A DNA stretch of 64,000 bases, taken from NCBI GenBank assembly GCA_014526335.1, contig JACTAT010000006.1, forward strand, positions 3,479,202 through 3,543,201, in the 5' to 3' direction. The position numbers and the translations under genes were made by a program. Under the pieces are notes generated by a model that was not told the origin of the DNA, searched no databases, and saw nothing but the letters and a program-made list of their open reading frames with translations. The first letter of the stretch is position 1. Every line of letters begins with the position of its first letter. Positions 27,571-37,653 of the stretch are shown here, in pieces. The DNA is from Chrysaora quinquecirrha (Eukaryota > Cnidaria > Scyphozoa > Semaeostomeae > Pelagiidae).

Positions 27571-27617
27571 CATGTTGCAGATTATAGAAAGAACCTTTGG
27601 TAACAGACGACTTCAAA
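27571..27617 (+). other. Possible 5' UTR exon boundary upstream of nAChR start
   Basis: A pyrimidine-rich tract ending CATGTTGCAG (AG at 27579-27580) lies 37 nt before the start codon. It could be the acceptor of a 5' UTR intron; no donor or promoter was identified. Confidence 0.35.
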
Positions 27618-27684
27618 ATGTCGAAGTGCCAATCGTGTAATATGCAATGGCTGTTTTTTCTCGCTGTGGTCTTTCTCTTAGTTG
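27618..27684 (+). CDS. nAChR exon 1: signal peptide
   Basis: The ATG has AAA immediately upstream. The 22 codons end in a phase-1 donor (G|GTAAGT). The residues WLFFLAVVFLLV form the signal-peptide core, and cleavage is likely near A23-S27. M9 is a possible later start, but it would shorten the n-region; the first ATG is preferred. Confidence 0.88.
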
Positions 27685-30600
27685 GTAAGTAAGGTCATTT
27701 AATTATGTTTGTTAGTTCTTGTGCAAGAATCTTGCATGTGATCATGGGATAAAACAGTAAGCGAACGTAAACAACACATGCTTTGCGAATTTTTCTACTT
27801 TGAGCAGAACATATCCAATGCTGCTCCTAGAGCGTTGGCCAAAAAATGATGTGGGACTGCAAGGGGCTTATTGTATTGTATTGTTTTTATTGCATGGGCT
27901 TCCCTCCCATTGTATACAGACGTAGCAAGTAGCAAGTAGTGAGTAACAACAACTTGAAGGTGTTGTGGATGTGTAGTCTAGTCAAGATGGCTGGGTCAAG
28001 TCGTGTCTCGGTACGAGTCCCATCCATAGCGTCACAGCCAGGGTCGTGGTCGCATTAGTTTCTCCATATATCTATCTAGTTCTTTGGTACTAGTGACTGA
28101 CGCTTAAAGTGTTTGAGCATCCAGTGCAACCCCAAGTAGCTCTATAGCGCGCTCTCTTTTTAGTCCTTTTTAAGATTAATCAAGACCTGATGCAGAAGTG
28201 GAAGGAGATTACGGGAAATATTTTTTTGTGGAGGAGATAGTTGCGTATGTCATGAGTATAGGTCACAGCATTAAAGATACTTTGTGCTTGTTGTGAACGG
28301 ACCGGGTTTCCTTTGTAATTGTAATTTTTATTGTAATTGTAATATTTCACCAACCGCCCCGTTCTAAAATGATAGACGAGTTTCGCTCTTATTGGAGCTC
28401 ATCAGTGACATGTGTGAGAATCGAGCCGGGGTTTATTGCGTGAGAAGCACAAGTGCTAATCACACGACCACAGGAGCTGGGCTGACTGGTGAGTAACTGC
28501 GTGAGATTTAGACTCGTATCACACGAGTACAGAAGTTTTACATATTACTATGTAAGGTTGGTACCTGGCTTTAGGTACCCAAACGCATGCAGTAAGGCTC
28601 ATATCGCATGAGCACAAATTCGTATTTGGCTATATGAATAATTTCACCAGCCACCCATTCTCAAGTGCCAGACGCGTTTCGCTCTTATTGGACCTCATCA
28701 GTGACATGTGTGAGAATCGAACCGGGGTTTATTGCGTGAGAAGCACAAGTGCTAATCACACGACCACCGGAGCTGGGCTGACTGGTGAGTAACTGCGTTA
28801 GTTTTTGACTCGTATCACACGAGTATAGAAGTTTTACATATTACTATGTAAAGTTGGTACCTGGCCTAAGGTACCGAAACGCATTCAGTTAGGCTCATAT
28901 CGTATGAGCACAAATTTGCATTCGGCCTATGCGAATAATTTCACCAGCCGCCCCATTCTTAAATGCCAGACGCGTTTGGCTCTTATTGGAGCTCATCAGT
29001 AACATGTGTGAGAATCGAACCGGGATTTATTGCGTGAGAAGCACAATTGCTAATCACACGACCACCGGAGCTGGGCTGACTGGTGAGTAACTGCGTGAGT
29101 TTTACACGTGCGTAAATTTGTGCTCATGTGATATGAGCCTAACTCCATGCGTTTCGGTACCTTATGCCAGGTACCAACCTTACATAATTGTAATTGTAAT
29201 TGTAATTGTAAAATTATTTAATGTTAGTGTCTACAATAGTGGTCACACTAATTCAAACTAACATAAAGCAATCTTGCATTAATTTTTGTATTCTATTGCA
29301 TCTTGCAGAATGAGCACGTTTCTTGCAATGTTATATCACCGTACCTTTTAGCGACATTACTAAGTGTGAAGGAATCATAAAGGGTTGATATTAAAACGGA
29401 AAGAGACTGTAGTCTGATCGCAGCAGTTATTAGAAAGCTTCCTCTTACTAAAGCCCCGGCAAAATGTAGCCAATAGTACTTCCAACATTGTCCAACATTC
29501 TTGTTTGAAGAAATGCTGGCAACCTTTGGCCACCCCTGCCCCAACAGCAGCCAATCTGTGAATAGAAATTCGGCAAAATGTTGAGTGTAATGCTGGTGAC
29601 GTTTGGCCAAGACTCAAAATCTTCGAGAAATCATTCATGACCTAAAAGCTATCTAAAATTATTCTCTTCATTATTCAGCTAGAAGTCAATCAGTGAATGA
29701 AAAAGAAGTAAATAAAGAGAAGAAAGGTCCAAACATTGATGATGATGAACAAAGGCTTATCAATTATTTATTTGATGGAGGATACAACAAAGAAGTTCGC
29801 CCTGTCAGGAATAAATCGGAACCCGTAACAGTTGTTGTTGATTTGGCCTACACACAACTTGTTGAACTGGTATGTATTGATGGAAATGTTGAATTTCTTG
29901 TAAGTTCAACGTTCCCACGATGATGATTCACTTTGACGTGAAGCTTCCATTAATAGACACCTGTAGGTCTTGTGTATCTAGGCCTGTCCGTTGTAGATAA
30001 GCATCTGCTGTATGGAGGTTCATTTTGACAAAGAAATGAAGGTGCCACTCTACTAACAGTTGATCCTCTAGGGGAATCCTCTATGGAACTTCCCCTAATG
30101 GACACTTTTATACAACGGAATCCTCTGAGTAACGGACAAATATTTCTGTTCCAAAGATCATTTGCTTGCTAAGAAAAACCTCCAAACAGCAACGAAGACC
30201 TTTCTACAACGCACAGGCTTGACAAGTGTCCGTCAACTGTATAACAATATCAAACGTTTACTTGGTGGACACATTTGAGGAATGGCCTATGATGAATTTT
30301 ACCAGAGTTGTGTAGCCGCTACGCTTAACGCATACTCAATTGATTCTCTCAATGAACTATTTCTTGCCAAACGATTAAGCAGCACCTTCCAGCAGCACCT
30401 TTCAAACGATTCAGCAGCACCTTTCAATGATCTATTCATTACTGAATGATCCAGCAATACTTTCCAGCAGCACCCTCCCAACTATCTAGCTGCACCATTC
30501 AATGCTCTACTCCTTGTCAAACGATTCAGCAGCACCTTCCAGCAGCACCTTTCAAACGATTCAGCAGCACCTTTCAATGATCTATTCATTACTAACTGAT

Positions 30601-33600
30601 CTAGCAGTTTCCAGCAGCACCCTCTCAACTATCTATCTGCACTATTTATTGCTCTATTCTTTTGCCAAAGTCCCAGCAGCACCTTAAAGCAGCACCTTCC
30701 AAACGATTCAGCAGTGCCTTTCAATGACCTATTCATTACTAACTGATCTAGCAATTTCCAGCAGCACCCTCCCAACTATCTAGCTGCACCATTCATTGCT
30801 CTATTCTTTTGCCAAAGTCCCAGCAGCACCTTAAAGCAACACCTTCCAAACGATCGGCGGCACCCAAGGTTGAACGATTTTATCGTCTCTGTGTATAACG
30901 CATTATCGCTGTTTCATTTCGTCCTGTCTAGGATGCAAAGAATCAAGTTCTCGTTAGCAATTCATGGATTCGTTTGGTAAGTTCACGATTTTAAAGTTTT
31001 GCTTTGAAGTTCTTTTTTTGGTTGGAAGTCTTATGCGAGTTTGATTGAAGGCCATTTAGGCCTAGATAATCTTTCTTGCCTTAGAAATCAACTCTTTGAT
31101 CGAAGTACAGCAATCGTAGAATGGTGTCGGATTTGTATTGTGTTTTGAACACCAATCAGCTGACAGGATACAACAAGATGACCAATAGAATTTTTGTTGT
31201 CCAGTTGAGAACTACGAGTCTGTGTGAGATTTTTCCGCAAGTGGCATACCACAATAGCTGGGATTCGAACACAGGACTGCATGACCAGAGAGCCAACGAC
31301 CTTTCCACTGAGCTATAGAACTCAATGAAATCGCCGAGTAACTCTGTAAGTCATACAGCCCAAGGCTCTCCTCCCGTTTGATTTTTGTGTTTCGGCTATG
31401 TTGAGCCTTCTTCAGCGCCATACATATTTGTATTTCTTAGCCGTGAATGGCGAACACAAGGATAGATTTTTCCACAAGTGGCATACCACAATAGCTGGGA
31501 TTCGAACCCAGGACTGCATGACCAGAGAGCCAACGACGTTTCCACTGAGCTATAGAACTCAATGAACTCGCCGAGTAACTCTCCAAGTCATACAGCCCAA
31601 GGCTCTCCTCCCGTTGGATTTTTGTGTTTCGGCTATGTTGAGCCTTATTCAGCACCATAAATATTTGCATTTCTTAGTCATGAATGGCGAACACAAGGAT
31701 AGATTTTTCCGCAAGTGGCATACCACAATAGCTGGGATTCGAACACAGGACTGCATGACCAGAGAGCCAACGACGTTTCCACTGAGCTATAGAACTCAAT
31801 GAAATCGCCGAGTAACTCTGTAAGTCATACAGCCCAAGGCTCTCCTCCCGTTTGATTTTTGTGTTTCGGCTATGTTGAGCCTTCTTCAGCGCCATACATA
31901 TTTGTATTTCTTAGCCGTGAATGGCGAACACAAGGATAGATTTTTCCACAAGTGGCATACCACAATAGCTGGGATTCGAACCCAGGACTGCATGACCAGA
32001 GAGCCAACGACGTTTCCACTGAGCTATAGAACTCAATGAAATCGCCGAGTAACTCTCCAAGTCATACAGTCCAAGGCTCTCCTCCCGGTTGATTTTTGTG
32101 TTTCGGCAATGATGAGCCTTCTTCAGCGCCATACATATTTGTATTTCTTAGTCATGAATGGCGAACACAAGGATAGATTTTTCCACAAGTGGCATACCAC
32201 AATAGCTGGGATTCGAACCCAGGACTGCATGACCAGAGATCCAACGACCTTTCCACTGAACTATGGAACTCAATGAAATCGCTGAGTAACTCTCCAAGTC
32301 ATACAGCCCAAGGCTCTCCTCCCGTTTAGTCTGTGTGAGAAGTGTATTGAGAAGATTTGTAAGATATGTGTCTCTCTGACATATATTAATTCTTACTTCA
32401 GTTTTGGTCTAACCATCTTTTGACATGGAAAAAGGAAGACTTTGGTGGCATCAAATCGATTAACGTTGATCCAAAGAAAGTTTGGTTGCCTGATATTGTT
32501 CTGTACAACAAGTAAGACATTTTCTGTTTGAAATTCACGCATTACCTAAGCAATTAAGCCTGGGCCACACTATGTCTTATGGGCTGTTTTGGACCTTTCA
32601 AAAAACCCTAAAGACTCAAACAACCGAATGTGAACACCATTCGTAACAGCTGATGCGACCCTTACGATCCAGTCATAGAGATGCCTAAGTTTGGCAAGAA
32701 CGAATAGGTGAAACAACCAAAAGATCAAAATATCCTGTCGATCCATACACGAATAACGATTTGCACACTTCGCTGATTATTCTCAAAGGCTGAGTCATTT
32801 AGCTCTCTTTCGACGACCCTATACAGCCCAAAAAGCAAATACCAGGCTTTACGCCCATATGCGGGAGATCTGTAGGATAGGTTATTGCGGTGTCTTCCGG
32901 ACTAGTTAATGGGCTGGGTATCTTATTTCTTGAGCTCTGTCTGCCTTTTTGTGAATCTCGAACTGACAGTAATCTTCACTACCATACTTCCAACATTGGT
33001 AAACATGGATCCCGGATATTTGGTAGGAAAGAACATTAACAATAACCCATGGAGCCTGTTTCTATGCGACTGACACTTCTAACCAGTATGTAAATACGAA
33101 ATCCTTTAATAAAAATAATGCCCTGAAAATACTTCAACATCAATTTGGTGTCCTAGGATTCCTTCGTCAAATAATATCGATGACAATAAGTCTGCAAATT
33201 TATAAATCAACTGTTTAAATAAGAAAAAACATAAATCTCTGAAATTTTAATAGCGAGACTTATTACTTGAGTCCCAGTTATCGCTCATCAGACCGAGACT
33301 AATACCAAACCGAGGTCCCTCTAAAACTGGGACTCATAATATTACGGCATTTTTCTGGTCTAACCCGCACCAAAAAGTTGGCGCGCATTGAAACGCGGCT
33401 GGCCCATTGCATCCTCACATGACATAATTGTTCCTTAAGCGTAGCTAATAGAAAATATAACTTATCCGGCAAAGGAGGTGATACCGTGTGCAAAATTTCG
33501 AACACAAAACCTCATAACCATGGCAAAAAGATTCACAAAATGAATACAGGAAGATTTTCGGAGATTCTTAAAAAATTTCAATTCCTGACCGGGAAAGGCA

Positions 33601-36250
33601 TAGGCAAAAATTATCCGAGAAGGGCGGATTTGCCGTCTAAATATTGGGCTAATAATAGAAAAACTACCTATGACTAGGGACGGCAAATGTTTGCCAAACC
33701 TCGAATAGAAATCTACTCCCCGGAACAACTAAAAGGCAAAATGGCAACATAGAAGTTATATTACTGAGTGATAACTTTTTGTTGCAGTGCCGACGAGACC
33801 TTGGCCAGCGGTCAGATGGACCAGTTCAAAACGAAAGTGATATTAAATTATGATGGCGGTAATTCTTGGTATTCACCCACAATTCTTCGCAGTCGTTGTG
33901 CAATTGACATCGAATATTTTCCGTTTGATGACCAAACATGCATCATCAAATTCGTTAGTTGGACGTATGATGGACTAAGGGTTGATCTAAAGAACAAAAG
34001 CGCCACCGCAGATCTGAAATCCTATTTGCCAAGTGGAGAGTTTGAGTTGATCGCAGCTACGGCAAAACGGGATTTTGATAAGTATAGGTAAGTGGCCCAT
34101 ATTTGGTCATGCATTTTATTATTATTTTACCAAAATAATTATGTGTATGATACAAGCTTCCATTAGAAAAGCTGACTTTTGAATAAGCCCTCTCTCACGA
34201 ACAAGTTCGCCCATATTTCCATTCGTGTGACCATGAGTATGTCCTCTATTTTACCAAAACTCGATTCGGGCCATAGCCAAATTATTACCAGAAATGACCG
34301 TTTTGCACGTTTATGCCACCCCCTGTAAAGCATGAAAATCGAGATCAGCATTTTTTGTAAAACTGTATGCCTCCAAGTTCAGGAAAGCTGGCACATTCTG
34401 GTTCCCATCTTTGGTGCCAATGAGCTACTTTCACTTCTCAATTTGATTGACTTTTTAAGGCCAAAGGCTAAAGTGAGTGACGTTGAAATTTGATGTTATC
34501 CATTGCTTTGCCCAAAAAATGCTTATGATTGACATGTGAAAGGTGTCCATCAGCTATGTGAAAAAAGGCTTATGGGACAATGCTGAGATGCGGTTGCGAT
34601 CTGGGCCTGTGCGCGATATGTGTCAATCCTTCCTTTAACGTTCATAAATTTGCAAAATGTGGATTTGACGATTTACCAATAAAATTAAACTAAATTTCAT
34701 ATCTACTAAAGAACAATTGAAACGACCTCACCCTAACTCTTGTAGATTTTGCTTGTGGCCCAAGTATCAGCATTTTTGCCTGAATTCCGAATTATAAAAG
34801 TAAAAAGTAAAGTTACCGTTTTTGAGTCTACTACTAGCCTAGGGCTACTCAGTCGACTTTACACTTTACCACTGGTCTGGATGCATTAGCATATAGCAGG
34901 GTGCAGCCACACACGGCGCTCATAACTACCGACCAGGTACCCATTTATACACCTGGGTGGAGAGAGGCACATTTGTGTTAACAACTTGCCCAAGGTTGTT
35001 ATCTCTGCAACACAAGTGGAAAGACCGTGGCTCGAACCCACAACATTTTCGTTGTGAGTCCAGCGCGCTAGCCACTGCGCCACAGAGACCATACGAATCT
35101 GCCTTTTTTATACTTAATCTAAATTGATTATTTACAATTCACTGCTTATATGGATTAAATTGACAGGCTTTAATGATAAGGAAGACAGGCTAAATGAGAA
35201 ATGGAATGCCTAGGATAAACGAAGGCTGTGTTGCCTGTGAAAATAAGGTAATACCTATGATGTTGCGGAAATGTTCTACGTGGTGTTATGCAATGCTGCA
35301 ATGCGGGGATGCCTATGCTAGTGCTTGCAACAAGATCAGCTTTAAATGGTTAGAAGTAGAATAGAGTTAACTGAATATGATCATGAATGTAAAAATGATG
35401 ACATATGCAAAGCACTACAACATCTTTATTCATCTTTTTTTTTATTTTCAGCTGTTGCCCAGAGCCATATCCTTACATTGAGTTTGCAATTCAGATTCGA
35501 AGAAGAACTCTGTTTTACTTCAATAACCTCATCGTTCCATGCTTCCTTATAACAGCCCTTGGCCTATTGACATTCGTACTGCCACCTGCTACTGGCGAAA
35601 GAGTAACGCTCGTTATCACCACTCTTCTCGCCATGACGGTTTTTATGCTGATGATCGCAGAAAATACGCCAACGACATCCGAAGTTACGCCGCTTATCGG
35701 GAAGTTCTTCATCGCATCGATGGTTATTATCGGCTTATCGTTAATAGCGACTTGTTTTGTTTTGAATCTTTACGAATGCAGTAGCTCTGTCGATTCTGTC
35801 CCCGAATGGGTGCGACACTTAATCGTCGATATATTGGCACCATTTCTGCGCGTTGACCCGCCGAAAGATCGACCACAGATTGAATTCTCCGGCAAAACAG
35901 AGATGGAAACGGTGGTGATTCGAAAAGATCCGAAAACCGAAGTTATTTGTTTGCCGCAGAAAAATTACGCTGACAAACACCCTTCGTCGATGAATTGGTC
36001 ATCACAGAGACAAAGTTACGAGAACGAAAGTGTCACGAGACAGCGACCATACACGATCCCCGAGAAATTAGCTGAAGGGATTGCAATACTTGGTGAAAGA
36101 GCGAGAAATCAGGAAAAAATCGATGCAATGACCGAAGAATGGCAAGTTGTCGCAAAAGTAGCCGATCGGTTATTTCTGTTGGTGTTTTTATTGACAATAG
36201 CTGTGACAACTGCGTATATATTTCTAAATAGACCACGATACGATGATTAA
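27618..36250 (+). CDS. Alpha-type nicotinic acetylcholine receptor subunit, complete gene in six coding exons
   Basis: Joining 27618-27684, 29679-29869, 30932-30976, 32402-32511, 33788-34087 and 35452-36250 gives 1,512 nt, 503 residues plus TAA; all introns are GT-AG and frames join cleanly. Seen: signal peptide (hydrophobic 11-22); ligand-binding domain (about 43-256) with W98 (loop D), WLPDIVLYNN at 129-138 (loop A, Y136), Cys-loop C175-C189 enclosing FPFDDQ, W196 (loop B), Y237, adjacent C239-C240 and Y244 (loop C); four membrane segments at about 258-281, 288-307, 319-344 and 477-497. The C-C pair marks alpha subunits and the full aromatic box implies agonist binding. M2 has E287 (-1'), T290 (2'), L297 (9'), V301 (13') and E308 (20'), as in cation channels. 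NKS sequons lie at 67 and 207. Known of the family: pentameric plasma-membrane channels gated by acetylcholine. Orthology to a named subunit cannot be assigned. Confidence 0.95.
27950..28170 (+). mobile_element. tRNA-derived SINE in intron 1
   Basis: A tRNA-like head (GTAGTCTAGTCAAGATGGC, B box GGTACGAGTCCC) is followed by GCGTCACAGCCAGGGTCG, which matches the SINE at 13780-13955. The body then runs to CAAGTAGCTCTATAGCGCGC. Confidence 0.65.
28361..28421 (-). ncRNA. Hammerhead ribozyme, type I, array copy A (weakened)
   Basis: On the minus strand the core CTGATGA, stem II GCTC/GAGC with loop CAATAA, and GAAA are intact. The 3' strand of stem I (TATCAT) mispairs with ATGTCA, so activity is doubtful. 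Confidence 0.65.
28657..28717 (-). ncRNA. Hammerhead ribozyme, type I, array copy B
   Basis: On the minus strand: ATTCTC, ACAC, ATGTCA, then core CTGATGA, stem II GGTC/GAGC (one mismatch) with loop CAATAA, GAAA, CGCGTC, then TGGCAC-TT-GAGAAT. The outer part of stem I (ATTCTC/GAGAAT) is perfect and the inner part has five of six pairs. Best preserved copy of the array. Confidence 0.7.
28955..29015 (-). ncRNA. Hammerhead ribozyme, type I, array copy C (core mutated)
   Basis: Same layout, but the essential GAAA is CAAA, which should abolish cleavage. Inner stem I is kept with wobble pairs (ATGTTA/TGGCAT). Confidence 0.6.
29183..29212 (+). repeat. (TTGTAA)n microsatellite
   Basis: AATTGTAATTGTAATTGTAA; a similar tract lies at 28318-28343 on the other side of the hammerhead array. 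Confidence 0.85.
29450..29640. repeat. Dispersed repeat fragment in intron 1
   Basis: Shares AAATGTAGCCAA, CCAACATTC-TTG and GGCAACCTTTGGCCA words with 11310-11400. Class unknown. Confidence 0.45.
29679..29869 (+). CDS. nAChR exon 2: N-terminal helix and first beta strands
   Basis: The acceptor is TTATTCAG and the donor is CTG|GTATGT, phase 1 in and phase 0 out. It encodes residues 23-86. A charged, lysine-rich stretch (30-38) precedes the typical start of the receptor fold, DEQRLINYLFDGGYNKEVRP, and then VTVVVDLAYTQLVEL. The charged stretch before the first helix is longer than I would expect. Confidence 0.93.
30365..30860 (+). repeat. 147-bp tandem repeat in intron 2
   Basis: CAGCAGCACCCTC occurs at 30465, 30612 and 30759, spacing 147 bp twice. 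Each unit also holds CAGCAGCACCTTNCAAACGA and a GCTCTATTCTTTTGCC-like segment. About 3.3 copies. The CAGCAGCACC word also repeats within units. Confidence 0.9.
30932..30976 (+). CDS. nAChR exon 3 (45 nt)
   Basis: Exactly 45 nt, phase 0 at both ends, between CTGTCTAG and GTAAGT. It encodes DAKNQVLVSNSWIRL, including loop D W98. A 45-nt exon at this point is a conserved feature of animal nicotinic receptor genes. Confidence 0.93.
31225..32332 (-). repeat. 237-bp tandem repeat with tRNA-like head in intron 3
   Basis: GCATACCACAATAGCTGGGA starts at 31244, 31481, 31718, 31955 and 32192, exactly 237 bp apart each time; about 4.7 copies. On the minus strand each unit has TATAGCTCAGTGGAAA (A-box-like) and CTGGGTTCGAATCCCAG, a perfect 5-bp T-arm with 7-nt loop. 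Further on is CTGAAGAAGGCTCAACATAG plus CCGAAAC, a hammerhead-like half-core. Because 237 is a multiple of 3, similar frames of about 73 codons recur on the minus strand; they are repeat by-products. Confidence 0.9.
32402..32511 (+). CDS. nAChR exon 4 (110 nt)
   Basis: Exactly 110 nt, phase 0 in and phase 2 out, between TTACTTCAG and AA|GTAAGA. It encodes residues 102-137 plus two bases of N138, including FWSNHLLTW and loop A (WLPDIVLYNN). The 110-nt length is conserved in vertebrate nicotinic subunit genes. Confidence 0.94.
32512..33787 (+). other. nAChR intron 4
   Basis: 1,276 nt, GTAAGA to TTGCAG. No repeats recognised except an 11-bp inverted repeat GAGTCCCAGTT/AACTGGGACTC around 33270-33335. 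Confidence 0.85.
33788..34087 (+). CDS. nAChR exon 5: Cys-loop and loop B
   Basis: 300 nt between GTTGCAG and AG|GTAAGT. It encodes residues 138-237 plus two bases of S238. The Cys-loop has 13 residues between C175 and C189, with the core FPFDDQ. Loop B is SWTYDG. Reading through the donor gives an apparent arginine, but the spliced codon is AG|C (serine). Confidence 0.95.
34890..35092 (-). mobile_element. tRNA-derived SINE in intron 5
   Basis: On the minus strand: GTCTCTGTGGCGCAGTGGCT, AGCGCGCTGG, then TGTGGGTTCGAGCCACG (T-arm and B box), then a body with AACAACCTTGGGCAAGTTGT, TATAAATGGGTACCTGGTCG and CTGCACCCTGCTATATG. The TATAAATGGGTACCTGG segment resembles a central domain shared by metazoan SINEs (Nin-DC type, from memory; to be checked). 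Confidence 0.8.
35452..36250 (+). CDS. nAChR exon 6: loop C, all four membrane segments, stop
   Basis: 799 nt after a T-rich tract ending in TTTTCAG. It starts with loop C (S238-CCPEPYPYIEF) and holds M1, M2, M3, an M3-M4 loop of about 130 residues and M4, ending PRYDD-TAA. The loop includes an amphipathic stretch just after M3 (about 356-371). No intron interrupts the membrane region, unlike many vertebrate subunit genes. The open frame continues upstream into the intron; that part is not coding. Confidence 0.95.
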
Positions 36251-36262
36251 TATTAACGAATG

Positions 36263-36507
36263 AATAAATTTGATAACCTTGAATTCTTAGATAAGGGAAG
36301 GTGGGGCTTGTTGTCATAGGGGTAAGTTGTAACAGCCCTGTATGAAAAAAGGTATTATTGTTCCACTTGTGGCTCCTACTAGTCAAAGCCCCACCCCCAG
36401 CCTTTCGAATCGTGTTGGCACTTATTGCCTGGTTGCAGTCTATGATCGAATTTTTTTGTTTGTGTCTCTGGTGGACATTGAAGATGGTGAAGACAATCTG
36501 AAATAAA
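36263..36507 (+). promoter_or_regulatory. Candidate polyadenylation signals of the nAChR gene
   Basis: AATAAA occurs at 36263-36268, only 13 nt after the stop, and again at 36502-36507. The second gives a more normal 3' UTR of about 270 nt. Choice between them needs transcript data. Confidence 0.45.
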
Positions 36508-36986
36508 CACGATGTAATCTACCTGTAACCTGTATACTGCTATGTAGGGCGAATCCAATTGAGTTTTTTAAGGCATAATATCTGTACTTCTTAGAGAAAT
36601 CTAAATATCTTCACCCTTCATTTTGACTACGAGGTTGCTTGTCACAACGTTCCAGCTGCAACCAAAAGCCAAATCCATGAGGTAAATTGTCAAACAAGAC
36701 TACTAAGAGATAAAAATCGAGATTTCCAAGACATTTTGTGAGATCAAGACAAATTCCAATGCTTTTAAAGTAGCTTGATAAATAAGCTCACAAATTGGGG
36801 CTATAGTTTTCATCGTTCAAGGCGTATTAAGAATTTTGATCGTATTCATTTGAATACGATTTTGTGACAACGAGCTCCACCCTCCCTCATTGTTAAGACG
36901 ACAAAAATTAACTTCGACTTCTCCAAAAATTACGCTTGTTTCAACGGTGATGCGCTTTTATTCAGAGGCCTACCAAGCAGGTCTTA
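36508..36986. other. Downstream of nAChR; nothing recognised
   Basis: No open frame or repeat of note. Confidence 0.45.
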
Positions 36987-37121
36987 GACTTATTACATTC
37001 GTCCCACTCTTTCGGAAACAGCTACTAGCAACTACAACAACATAATTGCTGCTTCCTCAGAGTGGTTGGAGCGAGGTGGCGGGGTGTGGAGGAGCGTATA
37101 CTTAGACGAATGTAATAAGTC
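36987..37121. repeat. Perfect 17-bp inverted repeat
   Basis: GACTTATTACATTCGTC at 36987-37003 is the exact complement of 37105-37121. The surrounding words (GTCTTAGACTT, AAGTCTCAGAAGG) extend it imperfectly. Could be the ends of a small MITE of about 135 bp. Confidence 0.65.
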
Positions 37122-37170
37122 TCAGAAGGTCTAAGTATGTGTTTCCTATTTTCTTATGTTGAACTTGTTA

Positions 37171-37653
37171 TAGATCTTTTCAAAGAGGTCTGGGACGGCG
37201 CGAAATTTTCTGGAAAATGGTAGACATGTTAAGTAAGGGAATTCTCTCCACGTTCGAAGACAAGAATGGCAGTTGTTTCAGGAAGGATTTTGCAACAAGT
37301 TTTGCTTCTAATTCACGTTTAGTGTAGTGTGTAGTGAAAGCGAAAGACAGGATTCAAGTCCAAGTTTATCTACCTTAGGAGGCATTTTATCAAGTATTTT
37401 CTTTTTTGTGAGTAATTTCACTCATGCATCTTGGTTCATGAGCTTCTACAGATATTTATAACATTTAATGTCACAGATTTGTTCCCCCTCTTATTCTTTC
37501 ATTATTCGTGAATTAGAAGTAAAACTCCTGCACTACCTCACGTAAAGCGGCTGCAATCACGGACATTGCACGTGGAGAGGATTCCCTTGCTCAGTATATC
37601 TACCATTTTCCAGAAAAATGTCGCGCCGACCCAGGCCTCTTTGGAAAGGTCTA
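37171..37653. repeat. Foldback element with 83-bp arms
   Basis: Arm 37171-37253 (includes CAAAGAGGTCTGGG, TTTCTGGAAAATGGTAGA and TCTCTCCACGT) pairs with arm 37570-37653 on the opposite strand at roughly 85-90% identity by eye, around a loop of about 316 bp. No coding sequence inside. Confidence 0.8.

Larger units (their letters stand above)
28345..29180 (-). repeat. Tandem array of 297-bp hammerhead/tRNA-like repeats (retrozyme-like)
   Basis: The start word TTTCACCA lies at 28345, 28642 and 28939, exactly 297 bp apart twice. On the minus strand each unit reads: tRNA-like region (GGTGGTCGTGTGATTAGCAC, then CCCCGGTTCGATTC), type I hammerhead ribozyme, GGCGGCTGGTGAAAT, then a tail with the palindromic words CTCGTGTGATACGAG and GCTCATATGATGAGC-like and GGTACC. 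The last stretch (29105-29180) is inverted relative to the others. (TTGTAA)n microsatellite flanks both sides. The array is antisense to the receptor gene. Precedents are Schistosoma Sm-alpha repeats and metazoan retrozymes. Confidence 0.85.

Noticed and set aside
31250..31320. Functional tRNA gene on the minus strand
   Set aside because: The T-arm is good but the D and anticodon arms do not close and the acceptor stem is missing; it is a tRNA-derived repeat head.
31088..32332. Repeated frames of about 73 codons on the minus strand in intron 3
   Set aside because: The 237-bp repeat is a multiple of 3, so one stop-poor frame recurs; the content is tRNA-like SINE sequence.
35405..35451. Translation upstream of loop C in the same frame as exon 6
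   Set aside because: It lies in the intron before the TTTTCAG acceptor; splicing from exon 5 gives the expected Y-S-C-C loop.
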